A stretch of 64,000 bases of DNA from Cryobacterium roopkundense. Its GTDB lineage: Bacteria; Actinomycetota; Actinomycetes; Actinomycetales; Microbacteriaceae. Positions 9,274 through 17,800 of this stretch are shown piece after piece. The position numbers were made by a program, and so were the translations under genes. Position 1 is the stretch's first letter. The number at the start of each line of letters is the position of its first letter. A model generated the notes under the pieces. That model was given only the letters and a program-made list of their open reading frames with translations, did not search any database and was not told the origin of the DNA. The stretch spans positions 3,534,001 through 3,598,000 of the forward strand of contig NZ_JACHBQ010000001.1 in the NCBI RefSeq assembly GCF_014200405.1, read 5' to 3'.

Positions 9274-10319
9274 CAGACGGCCTCCAGCGCAACCCAGTTG
9301 CGGTCTTCGATCTGCGCCAGGCGGTCCGGGTTCTCGCGCCCGGACGCTTCGAACCACGCGACGAGTTCGGCAACGCCCCGCTCGAACGGCACTGTCTGGG
9401 CGAAGCCGGTGAGCGAGGCCATAAGCGTGGGGTCGCCGAGTAGTCGGCGCACGTCGCCCGGCCGTGCAATGTCGTGCACGGGCACCAGGTCCGGGCGCCC
9501 AACGGCCACGGCCACGGCGGCGCAGAGCGCGTTCATGGTCACTTCGCATCCGGAGCCGAGATTCAGGGTTTCGCCTGCCAGGCCGGGGCCCTGCGCCAGG
9601 AGGGCGAGCGCCGCCGAGGTGTCAGACACGTGCATGAAGTCCCTGGTCTGCTCCCCGTCGCCGAAGATGACCGGTCGTTCCCCAGCAAGAAGCCGCACGA
9701 TCGTGCGGGGCAGTACTTCGCCGCTGTCTCCTTCGAAGTGGCTCCGGGGGCCGTAGGTATTGAACGGCCGCACCACAACGGTGTCCATGCCATAGGTGCG
9801 AAAGTACGCCCGACTGTAGGCTTCGCCCGCGAGCTTGCTTCCGCCGTAGACCGTTTCCGGCCACGTGGGGTGCCGCTCGTCCATTGGCGCATACTGGGCG
9901 GTGCCGAACACCTCGCTCGTGCTGACATAGATGAAACGACGGATGCCCTCGGCCCGGGCGCTTTGCAGCATCACCAGGGTTCCCAGCGCGTTGACCTCGT
10001 GGTTCTCGACGGGATCGTGCAGACTGTGCCGAACGCCAAGGCACGCGAGGTGATAAACGATGTCGATGCCGTGAAGCGCCTTTTCGCGCACGACTCCGTC
10101 GCGAACATCGCCCACGACGAGCGTGAAGCGCGGGTTGGCGCTCTGGCCGGCCAGATTCTGGCGCGTGCCGTTGGTGAGGTTATCGAGAACGCGTACCTCG
10201 GCTGCACCCCGAGCAAGCAGGGTGTCCACGAGATGGCTTCCGATGAATCCAGCGCCTCCAGTGACGAGGATGCGCAGGCCAGTGAGGCTGTCGGCCCCGG
10301 TCTCGTCCCGGCCGGTCAT
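9273..10319 (-). CDS. NAD-dependent sugar epimerase/dehydratase (extended SDR)
   Basis: A 348-residue short-chain dehydrogenase of the extended family acting on nucleotide sugars. The NAD loop GGAGFIGSH is at residues 21-29, the active-site Ser/Thr in VSTSEVFG near 132-139, and the YxxxK pair is Y158 and K162. RPFNTYGPR and GDGEQTRDFMHV are the conserved nucleotide-sugar contacts. The pattern fits a GalE/WbpP-like 4-epimerase or a 4,6-dehydratase of the LegB/PglF-like group. STSE with LACLGVRHS makes a strict dehydratase (which needs a T-D-E triad) less likely. It overlaps both neighbours by 1-4 bp, coupling it to the oxidoreductase upstream and the aminotransferase downstream. Confidence 0.88.
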   Translation of the reverse strand: MTGRDETGADSLTGLRILVTGGAGFIGSHLVDTLLARGAAEVRVLDNLTNGTRQNLAGQSANPRFTLVVGDVRDGVVREKALHGIDIVYHLACLGVRHSLHDPVENHEVNALGTLVMLQSARAEGIRRFIYVSTSEVFGTAQYAPMDERHPTWPETVYGGSKLAGEAYSRAYFRTYGMDTVVVRPFNTYGPRSHFEGDSGEVLPRTIVRLLAGERPVIFGDGEQTRDFMHVSDTSAALALLAQGPGLAGETLNLGSGCEVTMNALCAAVAVAVGRPDLVPVHDIARPGDVRRLLGDPTLMASLTGFAQTVPFERGVAELVAWFEASGRENPDRLAQIEDRNWVALEAV

Positions 10320-11416
10320 CGGACGACCGCCACGAGCGCGGCATCCGCTGCCGCCACTCTAGTGTCTGCCACGACGCTGCGCCTGCCCTCGTCCGCGAGG
10401 CTGCGACTGGCCGCCTCCAGTACGGCAAGAACGCGCAAACCCGCCTCGCCGTCTGTGCGCGGAGCCCGGCCCTCGCGGATGCTCGCTGCAAACTCAGCCG
10501 CCATCGCCCCGAGTGCCTCGCGCTCGGGAAGCGCCGGCGACCACGTGTCACCGAGTCGGTACGAGACCATGGAAGCAGCGGCATCCGCACCATCGACGGA
10601 CTGTTGTGTGAGGTCGACTCCGCGGTCGTAGACGCTCAGCCGCTGCTGGGGATTCAGATCGTCCCAGACCAGCGTGCGGGTCGTGCCCCCGATGACCATC
10701 TGGCGGATCTTCGTGGGGCTGAGCCAGTTCACGTGAACGTGGGCGATGGCGTCGTTCTGCAGCGGGATCGTCAGGTAGCCGATACACGCCTTGCCGGCGC
10801 CGAGTGGGTCGGCGCCCTGTGCCGACACGGCCGTCGGCCGCAGACCGCCGGGGAGTATGAAGTCAATGATCGAGAGGTCATGCGGGGCGAGGTCCCAGAA
10901 CACATCGACGTCAGGCTGCACGAGCCCGAGGTTGATACGCACCGAGTCGATGAAGAGGATGTCGCCGAGCGCGCCTTCGGCGATGAGCTCGCGAATTTTC
11001 AACACCGCCGGGGTGTAGCAATACGTGTGGTCGGCCATCAGCGTGAGTCCGCGCAGAGCGGCCTCCCGTACCATCTCGGTCCCGTGCTGTTCGCTGTCGG
11101 CTAATGGCTTCTCGACAAGCACGTGCTTTCCGGCGCGGAGGGCCGCCAGCACGATGCCGTGGTGGGTCCGTGCCGGCGTCGCGATCGCGACGGCGTCGAG
11201 ATTGTCGAGTGCCAGGAGGTCCTCGAGGTCGGTGTACACGGCCACCGCGCCGCCCAGCCTGTCGGCCAGGGCCTGGCCGCGCCCCGCATCAACATCACAG
11301 ATGGCAACCAGCTCCCAGTCCGCACCGGTGCTGAAGTTGCGGGCCAGATTCGGACCCCAGTAGCCTGCGCCGATTACGGCAACTCGCAGTCGCGTTTCTG
11401 TGTTCAGTGCCGTCAT
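10316..11416 (-). CDS. Gfo/Idh/MocA-family sugar-nucleotide oxidoreductase
   Basis: A 366-residue NAD(P)-dependent oxidoreductase. The Rossmann loop VIGAGYWGPNLARNF starts at residue 14 and the family motif EKPLA at 102, where Lys is catalytic. HTYCYTPAVLKIRELI matches the WbpB/WlbA subgroup, which oxidises C3 of UDP-N-acetylglucosaminuronic acid before amination. This is the first gene of the minus-strand polysaccharide operon, with GAGGGA upstream of the ATG, and is followed at once by epimerase, aminotransferase and acetyltransferase genes. That order supports synthesis of an acetamido sugar. A WbpA-like UDP-sugar 6-dehydrogenase is not seen in the window, so the starting substrate is uncertain. 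Confidence 0.88.
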   Translation of the reverse strand: MTALNTETRLRVAVIGAGYWGPNLARNFSTGADWELVAICDVDAGRGQALADRLGGAVAVYTDLEDLLALDNLDAVAIATPARTHHGIVLAALRAGKHVLVEKPLADSEQHGTEMVREAALRGLTLMADHTYCYTPAVLKIRELIAEGALGDILFIDSVRINLGLVQPDVDVFWDLAPHDLSIIDFILPGGLRPTAVSAQGADPLGAGKACIGYLTIPLQNDAIAHVHVNWLSPTKIRQMVIGGTTRTLVWDDLNPQQRLSVYDRGVDLTQQSVDGADAAASMVSYRLGDTWSPALPEREALGAMAAEFAASIREGRAPRTDGEAGLRVLAVLEAASRSLADEGRRSVVADTRVAAADAALVAVVR

Positions 11417-11439
11417 AGCTGTCCCTCGATCGGTGGCGG

Positions 11440-11470
11440 TTGACTGTCGAGACCGACAGAGAGGTATGAA
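11440..11470 (+). promoter_or_regulatory. Candidate sigma-70 promoter with palindromic operator
   Basis: TTGACT at 11,440-11,445 and TATGAA at 11,465-11,470 are separated by 19 bp, a little long. The spacer carries the inverted repeat CTGTCG-AGAC-CGACAG (11,444-11,459), which could be a repressor site and also lies about 30 bp upstream of the leftward operon's first start codon. A T-tailed hairpin follows about 25 bp downstream on the same strand. The call rests on short motifs only. Confidence 0.25.
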
Positions 11471-11494
11471 ACCGTCGACTCAGGGCCGAAGACG

Positions 11495-11518
11495 AACCCC
11501 CAAAGCACGGGGGTTTTT
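11495..11518 (+). terminator. Intrinsic terminator-like hairpin in the divergent region
   Basis: AACCCCC (11,495-11,501) pairs perfectly with GGGGGTT (11,509-11,515) around a 7-base loop and runs into TTT, giving five T after the G-run on the plus strand. The minus-strand reading has no U-tract. No plus-strand gene ends upstream, so it is either the end of a very short transcript from the candidate promoter at 11,440 or a block against read-through into the rightward operon. Confidence 0.5.
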
Positions 11519-12035
11519 CAGATTCCGCCTCGATACCCATAGGTCATGAGGTTGCCTCACGAATAGAACAGTGCCATACGATCTGACGGTTCGCGGCCCC
11601 CCAACAAGGGCTATTCACGGCCGCGATCGTGCCGATTCGACCCTTTTCACCCCCACCCAGGGTGCGTCGCGCGACCTGCGCGCACGGCCGCCGAAGCGGG
11701 CGCGGAAACCTACTCACATTCCCGCGCTCAAAAGCTGTCTGACTACCCCCAATTAGGTCACAGCGAGGCATTCTGAAACCGAGGTATGGTCATCTCAAAG
11801 ATCCCAAGAACTGATCAATTGCTCCGAGCCACTGGCTAAGCGAAGAGCGCTGCTCGTCTCGACGACACACGTTCGATGGACTCTTTTTGAACCTGTAAGA
11901 CCTGAAAGCAGGGAACTATGCGCACCTTCGTGACGGATTGGAGCGGTTGCCGCTCCGGGGAAAGCGCAATGTCGATCCGTGACGCACTCAGGCTCACGCG
12001 GGTGGGGAGTGGTGTCCGCGGGGAGGTGGAGAGAC

Positions 12036-13568
12036 ATGGCTGATCCCGCCACGTCGGTAAGCACGGGGCCATGGCCCCAGGCCGCGCCGTCTGCACGATC
12101 CGTTCCTGGCCAGGCGACCTCGTCGCGTGCCGATTCGTTCACGTCCGGAGCCATCTGGGCTCGCCGCTATCGCACGAAACTTCTTGTGACCGACACGTCG
12201 GTAGTTATTCTCGCCGTGAGCATCTCGCTCCAGGCGCGTTTCGGCCCCAGCGCGCCAACTCTGGCCTGGGGCACTGTCGCGACCGATTACTCCCTGGCCG
12301 CGCTCGTAATCTCTGCCACGTGGATCGCAGTCCTCGGCGCCTTCCGCACGCGGGATACCCGAGTGGTGGGCGTCGGACCACGGGAGTACAAACTTGTCGT
12401 CAACGCGAGCGCTGTGGCTTTCGGACTGCTCGCGATCGTCTTCGTGATCCTGCAGGTCGATATCGCACGTCGGTTCTTCGTTCTCGCTCTGCCGATCGGT
12501 GTCTTCGGCCTTCTGTTCGAACGCTGGCTGTGGCGCAAATGGTTGCTGCGCCAGCGAAAGTTCGGGCATTACATGGCGCGGGTCATCGTTGTAGGCAATC
12601 GACGTGACGTCGAATATGTGGTCGGACAGGTGGAAGCGAAGACTGGTCCCACGTTCCACATCGTCGGCGCTGCCCTCAAGCAAGCACACGGAAGCGCAAT
12701 TGCGGCCCCCGGCCGCCCTATTCCGATCGTTTCGGATTTCGAGCACGTCGCCGACGCTGCCATCGCCTTCGACGTCGATACAGTCATTGTCGCCGGGCAA
12801 CCCAGCGCGAGCCCCGACTACATCCGCACCCTGGCCTGGGATCTCGAGGGCACGTCCGCTGACCTCGTTTTATCCACACGACTGACCGACGTCGCTGGCC
12901 CCCGGATCCACTTCCGCCCAGTCGAGGGACTCCCGCTCATTCACGTCGAGATTCCCAAATTCGAGGGTGCCCGCCACGTGCTCAAAAGAACGCTCGATGC
13001 GACGAGCGCCGGGCTGGCGCTCATCGTGCTGCTGCCCGTCTTCGCCCTCCTCGCTGTGCTCATCAAACTCGACAGCCCCGGGCCGATATTGTTCTGCCAG
13101 CAACGCTGCGGACGCAACGGACGCACCTTCACGATCGTGAAGTTCCGGTCGATGGTTCAAACGGCTGAGGACGACCTCGCCGGCCTCCTCGACCGAAACC
13201 AGGCCGCAGGCGTGCTCTTCAAGATGCGCAATGACCCGAGGATCACCAAGATCGGACGCGTGCTCCGCAAGTACTCCCTCGACGAACTCCCCCAGCTGTG
13301 GAATGTGTTCATCGGGGAAATGAGCCTCGTCGGACCGCGCCCGCCGCTCCCCTCGGAAGTCGAGAGCTATGACCCCCACGTTCAGCGTCGGCTCTACATC
13401 AAACCGGGTCTTACCGGGATGTGGCAGATCAACGGCCGCTCGTCATTGAGCTGGGAAGAGAGCGTACGGCTTGATCTGTACTATGTCGAGAACTGGTCTT
13501 TGGCCGGCGACCTCATGATCATCTGGCGCACGTTCAAGACACTCGCCCGACCCATCGGGGCGTACTGA
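12036..13568 (+). CDS. Polyprenyl-phosphate sugar-1-phosphate transferase (initiating transferase, WbaP/EpsL-like)
   Basis: A 510-residue integral membrane enzyme that starts repeat-unit synthesis by moving a hexose-1-phosphate from a UDP-sugar to undecaprenyl phosphate. Order: polar N-terminus, about five membrane helices (residues 40-180), a Rossmann-like CoA-binding-type domain (about 185-305), then the catalytic domain from KRTLDATSAG near residue 316. The latter contains DSPGPILFCQQRCGRNG, KFRSM, LDELPQLWNV, SLVGPRPP and KPGLTGMWQINGRSS, all hallmarks of the bacterial sugar transferase family. The ATG has GGGAGGTGGAGA upstream; an in-frame start 19 codons earlier lacks this. It opens the rightward operon and its stop overlaps the next start. 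Confidence 0.93.
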   Translation: MADPATSVSTGPWPQAAPSARSVPGQATSSRADSFTSGAIWARRYRTKLLVTDTSVVILAVSISLQARFGPSAPTLAWGTVATDYSLAALVISATWIAVLGAFRTRDTRVVGVGPREYKLVVNASAVAFGLLAIVFVILQVDIARRFFVLALPIGVFGLLFERWLWRKWLLRQRKFGHYMARVIVVGNRRDVEYVVGQVEAKTGPTFHIVGAALKQAHGSAIAAPGRPIPIVSDFEHVADAAIAFDVDTVIVAGQPSASPDYIRTLAWDLEGTSADLVLSTRLTDVAGPRIHFRPVEGLPLIHVEIPKFEGARHVLKRTLDATSAGLALIVLLPVFALLAVLIKLDSPGPILFCQQRCGRNGRTFTIVKFRSMVQTAEDDLAGLLDRNQAAGVLFKMRNDPRITKIGRVLRKYSLDELPQLWNVFIGEMSLVGPRPPLPSEVESYDPHVQRRLYIKPGLTGMWQINGRSSLSWEESVRLDLYYVENWSLAGDLMIIWRTFKTLARPIGAY

Positions 13569-14830
13569 TGAGTCTGAGGACCGAGCCCGGGTTTGCCTCC
13601 GTTCCTGCCGGAGGTCCACTTCGGATCGTCATGATGGGCACCCGAGGCGTGCCTGCCGCTTACGGCGGCTTTGAAACCGCCGTCGAAGAGATCGGGCGAC
13701 GTCTCGTGGAACGCGGACACGACGTCACCGTGTACTGCAGAATTTCGCACCACCCCGTGCAGAAGAGCCACCTCGGCATGCGCCTGGTCCACCTGCCCTC
13801 CTTGCGTATGAAGGTTGCGGAGACACTCAGCAACACCGCCCTCGCCGCCCTGCACGTGATGCTGCACCGCAAACCCGACGTCGCCTTCATTTTCAATGCC
13901 GCCAATTCTCCGTTCCTGCCCGTACTGCGCCTGCGGCGCATCCCAACCGCCCTGCACGTTGATGGCCTCGAATGGAAACGTGGCAAGTGGGGCGAGTCTG
14001 GCCGCCGGTACTACCGGTGGGCCGAGGCCGTCGCCGTTCGATGGGCGGATGCCCTGATCGCTGATGCAGATGGGATCTCCGCGTACTTTCGGCGGGAATT
14101 CGATGTCCCCACGGAGCTTCTCGCGTACGGAGCACCGATCCTGCGCAACGTCCCTTCGGCTCGTCTGGCCCCCCTCGGACTCGAACCAGGCGGTTTCCAT
14201 CTGCTGGTCGCTCGATTCGAGCCGGAAAACCACGTCGATCTCATCGTTGAGGGCTACCGCCGAAGCGGTTGCACGCTCCCCCTCGTGGTGGTCGGCTCTG
14301 CGCCGTACGCAGCGGCCTACACCGCACGGGTGGAAGGACTGGCCGCACCGGACCCGCGGATACGCATGCTGGGCGGCGTCTGGGACCAGGAACTGCTGGA
14401 CCAGCTCTATGCGCACGCCCTCAGCTATCTGCACGGCCACTCGGTGGGCGGCACAAATCCTTCTCTCCTCCGCGCCATGGGCGCAGCCACGGCGGTCATT
14501 GCCTGGGACGTCAATTTCAACCGCGACGTGGCCGGGCCTGACGGGCTCTACTTCACCAGTGCGGAGTCGCTGAGCTACCTGCTCGACGAAGCAGAGGACA
14601 ACCGTCAAGACATGATCGACATCGGCCTCGCGCTGCAGGAGCGAGCCGAATTCCGCTACACCTGGGAATCGGTCGTCGACGGCTACGAGGCACTCGCCCG
14701 ACGCCTGACGGAGGGCTACAGCACACACGGGGCCAATCACCCCCGGGCTCTCGAATCAGCATGGCCGGTGAGCGCGCCCGCTCCTGCCGGCATTCTCGCG
14801 TCGATGAAAACCCGGAGGCGAGCGACATGA
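13568..14830 (+). CDS. Glycosyltransferase, DUF1972/WchF-like rhamnosyltransferase family
   Basis: A 420-residue enzyme. After about 18 variable residues comes IVMMGTRGVPAAYGGFETA, the DUF1972 signature found in the second-step rhamnosyltransferases of streptococcal and actinobacterial capsules. ALHVDGLEWKRGKW is also characteristic. The donor half shows FHLLVARFEPENHV and GHSVGGTNPSLLRAMG. By position after the initiating transferase, and by analogy with WchF, it probably adds the second sugar, often beta-1,4-rhamnose. It overlaps the upstream stop by one base and the downstream start by four. The last 40 residues are rich in Pro and Ala and look like a tail. Confidence 0.88.
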   Translation: MSLRTEPGFASVPAGGPLRIVMMGTRGVPAAYGGFETAVEEIGRRLVERGHDVTVYCRISHHPVQKSHLGMRLVHLPSLRMKVAETLSNTALAALHVMLHRKPDVAFIFNAANSPFLPVLRLRRIPTALHVDGLEWKRGKWGESGRRYYRWAEAVAVRWADALIADADGISAYFRREFDVPTELLAYGAPILRNVPSARLAPLGLEPGGFHLLVARFEPENHVDLIVEGYRRSGCTLPLVVVGSAPYAAAYTARVEGLAAPDPRIRMLGGVWDQELLDQLYAHALSYLHGHSVGGTNPSLLRAMGAATAVIAWDVNFNRDVAGPDGLYFTSAESLSYLLDEAEDNRQDMIDIGLALQERAEFRYTWESVVDGYEALARRLTEGYSTHGANHPRALESAWPVSAPAPAGILASMKTRRRAT

Positions 14831-17800
14831 CCAGGTCGGCTGCGGCGCGCGCGCGGCTTGCGGCCCTGATCGTGGGGGCCTGTCTGATCTGCGGAGGAAC
14901 GTTCTCGGTTTCGCCTGCGCGTGCCGATACCGCTCCGGTGAACCCTGCTGATCCGGCCAGCCCGCTCACGGTCAGCGCCGACGCGCTCCCCACCACCCAG
15001 ATCGACGGCGTCGCCTGGTCCCAGGTCGTCGTCGGAAACACCGTCTACGTCGCCGGAAAGTTCACCACCGCGCGCCCCGCCGGCGCCGCCCCCGGCACCA
15101 ACACCGTCCCCCGGAACAACCTCCTCGCCTACGACATCACCACCGGCAAACTCGTCGACGGCTTCGCTCCCAACCTCAACGCCCAGGCCCTCGCCGTCAC
15201 CGCCTCCCCCGACGGCACCCGCATCTACGTCGCCGGAGACTTCACCAGCATCGACGGCGCCGGCTACTACCGGCTCGCCGCCTTCAGCACCGCCACCGGC
15301 AAAATCATCCCCGAGTTCCGTCCCATCATGGGCAGTCAAACCCGCGCCCTGGCCGCCACCAACAGCACCGTCTACGCCGGTGGAACCGCCCAAACCGTCA
15401 ACGGCCTGCCCCGCACCAACCTCGCCGCCATCAACGCCACAAACGGCTCAACGCTCAGCTGGACGGCCAACACGGACGCCCCGGTCTACGCGCTCGCCCT
15501 CACCAAGGACGGCACCCGGCTCGTGGTCGGCGGCCGCTTCGAGAACCTTGGAGGATCCCCGGCCTACGGCCTCGGCGCGGTTGACCCTGTCAGCGGATCG
15601 GTGATTCCCTGGGCGGCGGCGGCGCAGGTTCGAAACGCCGGCACGGCCGCATCGATCACGTCCCTGACGGCAACGGACGACCGAGTCTACGGCTCGGGCT
15701 ACGTCTTCGGCGCCGGGGGGAACCTGGAGGGGATCTTCTCGGCGGACCCGGGAACGGGGAAAATCGCCTGGGTCGAGGACTGCCACGGCGACACGTACTC
15801 GGTGTATCCGCTGGGGGACTCCGTGTACGGTGCGGGCCACCCGCACTACTGCGGAAACATCGGCGGATACCCCGAGACGAATCCACGCACCCAGCGCTAT
15901 ATGTTGGCGTTCAGCAAGGCGGCGACTGGCACAATCACCCGAGATCCGCACGGGTATTTCAACTGGGCCGGCACCCCCGCTCCCACACTGCTCAATTGGT
16001 TCCCGTCCTACGTTCCCGGCACGTTCTCTGGGCAGGGCCAGTCCACCTGGACCGTTGCCGGCAACGACGAGTACCTCGCAGTGGGGGGCGAGTTCCCCTT
16101 CGTCAACGGGGTCGCCCAGAGCGGACTCACACGGCACGCAATCACCGCTCTCACCCCTAACGCGATCGGTCCCAGCGTGAACCCTGAGCTCGTACCGACC
16201 GCGGTCTCCATCACCGCCGGCGCCGCACGCATCAGCTGGGCGGCCACCTTCGACAACGACAATTCAGTGCTCACATACGCACTCGTGCGCGACGGCGACC
16301 TCGCCGCACCGGTCTACACGACCACCCAATCATCCAACTTCTACACGCGCCCGTTGATGGGATTCGTCGACAAGGGGCTCGCCCCCGGCAGCGAGCACTC
16401 CTACCGGCTCTACGTCACGGATCCGTGGGGGAACTCTGTCAGCCGACTGGGCAATACGGTCACGATCGTCGCGGCGGATGCGAGCGACACCTATTCCGCC
16501 GCCGTGCTCGCGGACCAGCCCCGTTCCTACTGGCCGCTCAGTGAAGCCTCGGGCAGCGCGGGCCTCGACCACGCTGGACTATCCGACCTGCAACTCGGCA
16601 CGGGCGTGACCCGCGGCGCACCAGGCATTCAGGGCTCGGTGACAGCGTCGCGTTTCAGCGGCAACACCACCGGGTTCGCTGCCACGCAAACCGCCCAGGC
16701 CGCACCGAACACGTTCAGTGTGGAATCCTGGTTTCGAACCTCCTCGACCACGGGAGGCAAGATCGTGGGCTACGGCAACAACAACACCAAGCCCTCCACG
16801 AAATATGATCGCCACGTCTATATGGACAATTCCGGGCGTCTGTTCTTCGGGGTCAATCCCGGGTCGGCACGCACGATTTCGAGCCCCGGCGCCTACAACG
16901 ATGGAGTCTGGCATCAGGTCGTCGCCACTTTGGGTCCCGAGGGGATGCGTCTCTTCGTCGACGGCAAGCAGGTCGCCGCCCGATCGGACATCATCGCGGG
17001 TGAGGCTTTCGACGGCTACTGGCGAGTCGGCGGCGACAGTCTGGGAAGCTGGGCCTCGCATCCGCTCAGCTCCTACCTCAACGGCGATATCGCCCAGGTC
17101 TCGGTCTATCCGGCCGTACTGACCCGGCAGGCGGTCCGCGACCACTTCGTGGCGTCGGGTCGCGCCGCCACCACAACGCCCACACCGACGGATGCTTATG
17201 GGGCCGCCATCTCCGCGTCGGATCCCCTGCTGTACTGGCGACTCGGAGACGCAGCGGGCGCCCGTGCGGCCGATTCCGGATTGGCCGGCAACACCGGAAC
17301 GTATGCGGGTACCGTGACCGCAGGAGCAACCGGGTTGGTCAACGGCACTACTGACACGTCGGCCTCGTTCACCTCGGGCGCGGTCGTGAGCGGCGTGCAG
17401 GACTACGCGCCACGTGCGTACTCTCTCGAAACCTGGTTCACCACGACGACGACTGCCGGCGGCAAGCTGATCGGTTTCGGAGATACCCCGAGCGGGCTCT
17501 CCAAGACCTACGACCGGCACGTCTACATGCAGAACGACGGAACGCTGGTTTTCGGTACGTGGACTGGGATCGCCAACACCGCCAAGACAACGCAGGCCTA
17601 CAATGACGGGCAGCGCCATCACGTGGTAGCCACGCAATCCGCAGACGGCATGAAACTGTACGTCGATGGCGTGCTCGCCGGGACCAATCCGCAAGTCTCG
17701 GCGCAGAGCTATGCCGGGTACTGGCGCATCGGCGGCGACCCCACGTGGGGTTCGAGCAGCCCCTACTTCACCGGTGTCCTCGACGAGGCAGCCGTCTATC

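Larger units (their letters stand above)
11417..12035. promoter_or_regulatory. Divergent regulatory region between the two main polysaccharide operons
   Basis: About 620 bp lie between the oxidoreductase (leftward) and the sugar-phosphate transferase (rightward), by far the longest non-coding stretch in the locus. It holds a ribosome site for each flanking gene, a palindrome-containing TTGACT promoter candidate at 11,440-11,470 and a hairpin with T-tract at 11,495-11,518. A related octamer GAGGTATG occurs twice (11,461 and 11,781). Open frames crossing it have no recognisable protein family and no codon signal. It presumably contains both operon promoters and transcription-factor sites. I cannot place the rightward promoter securely. 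Confidence 0.5.

Noticed and set aside
11795..12154. Minus-strand frames of about 85-120 codons in the divergent polysaccharide regulatory region.
   Set aside because: They run into the start of the sugar-phosphate transferase gene, have no ribosome site and show no protein-like composition.
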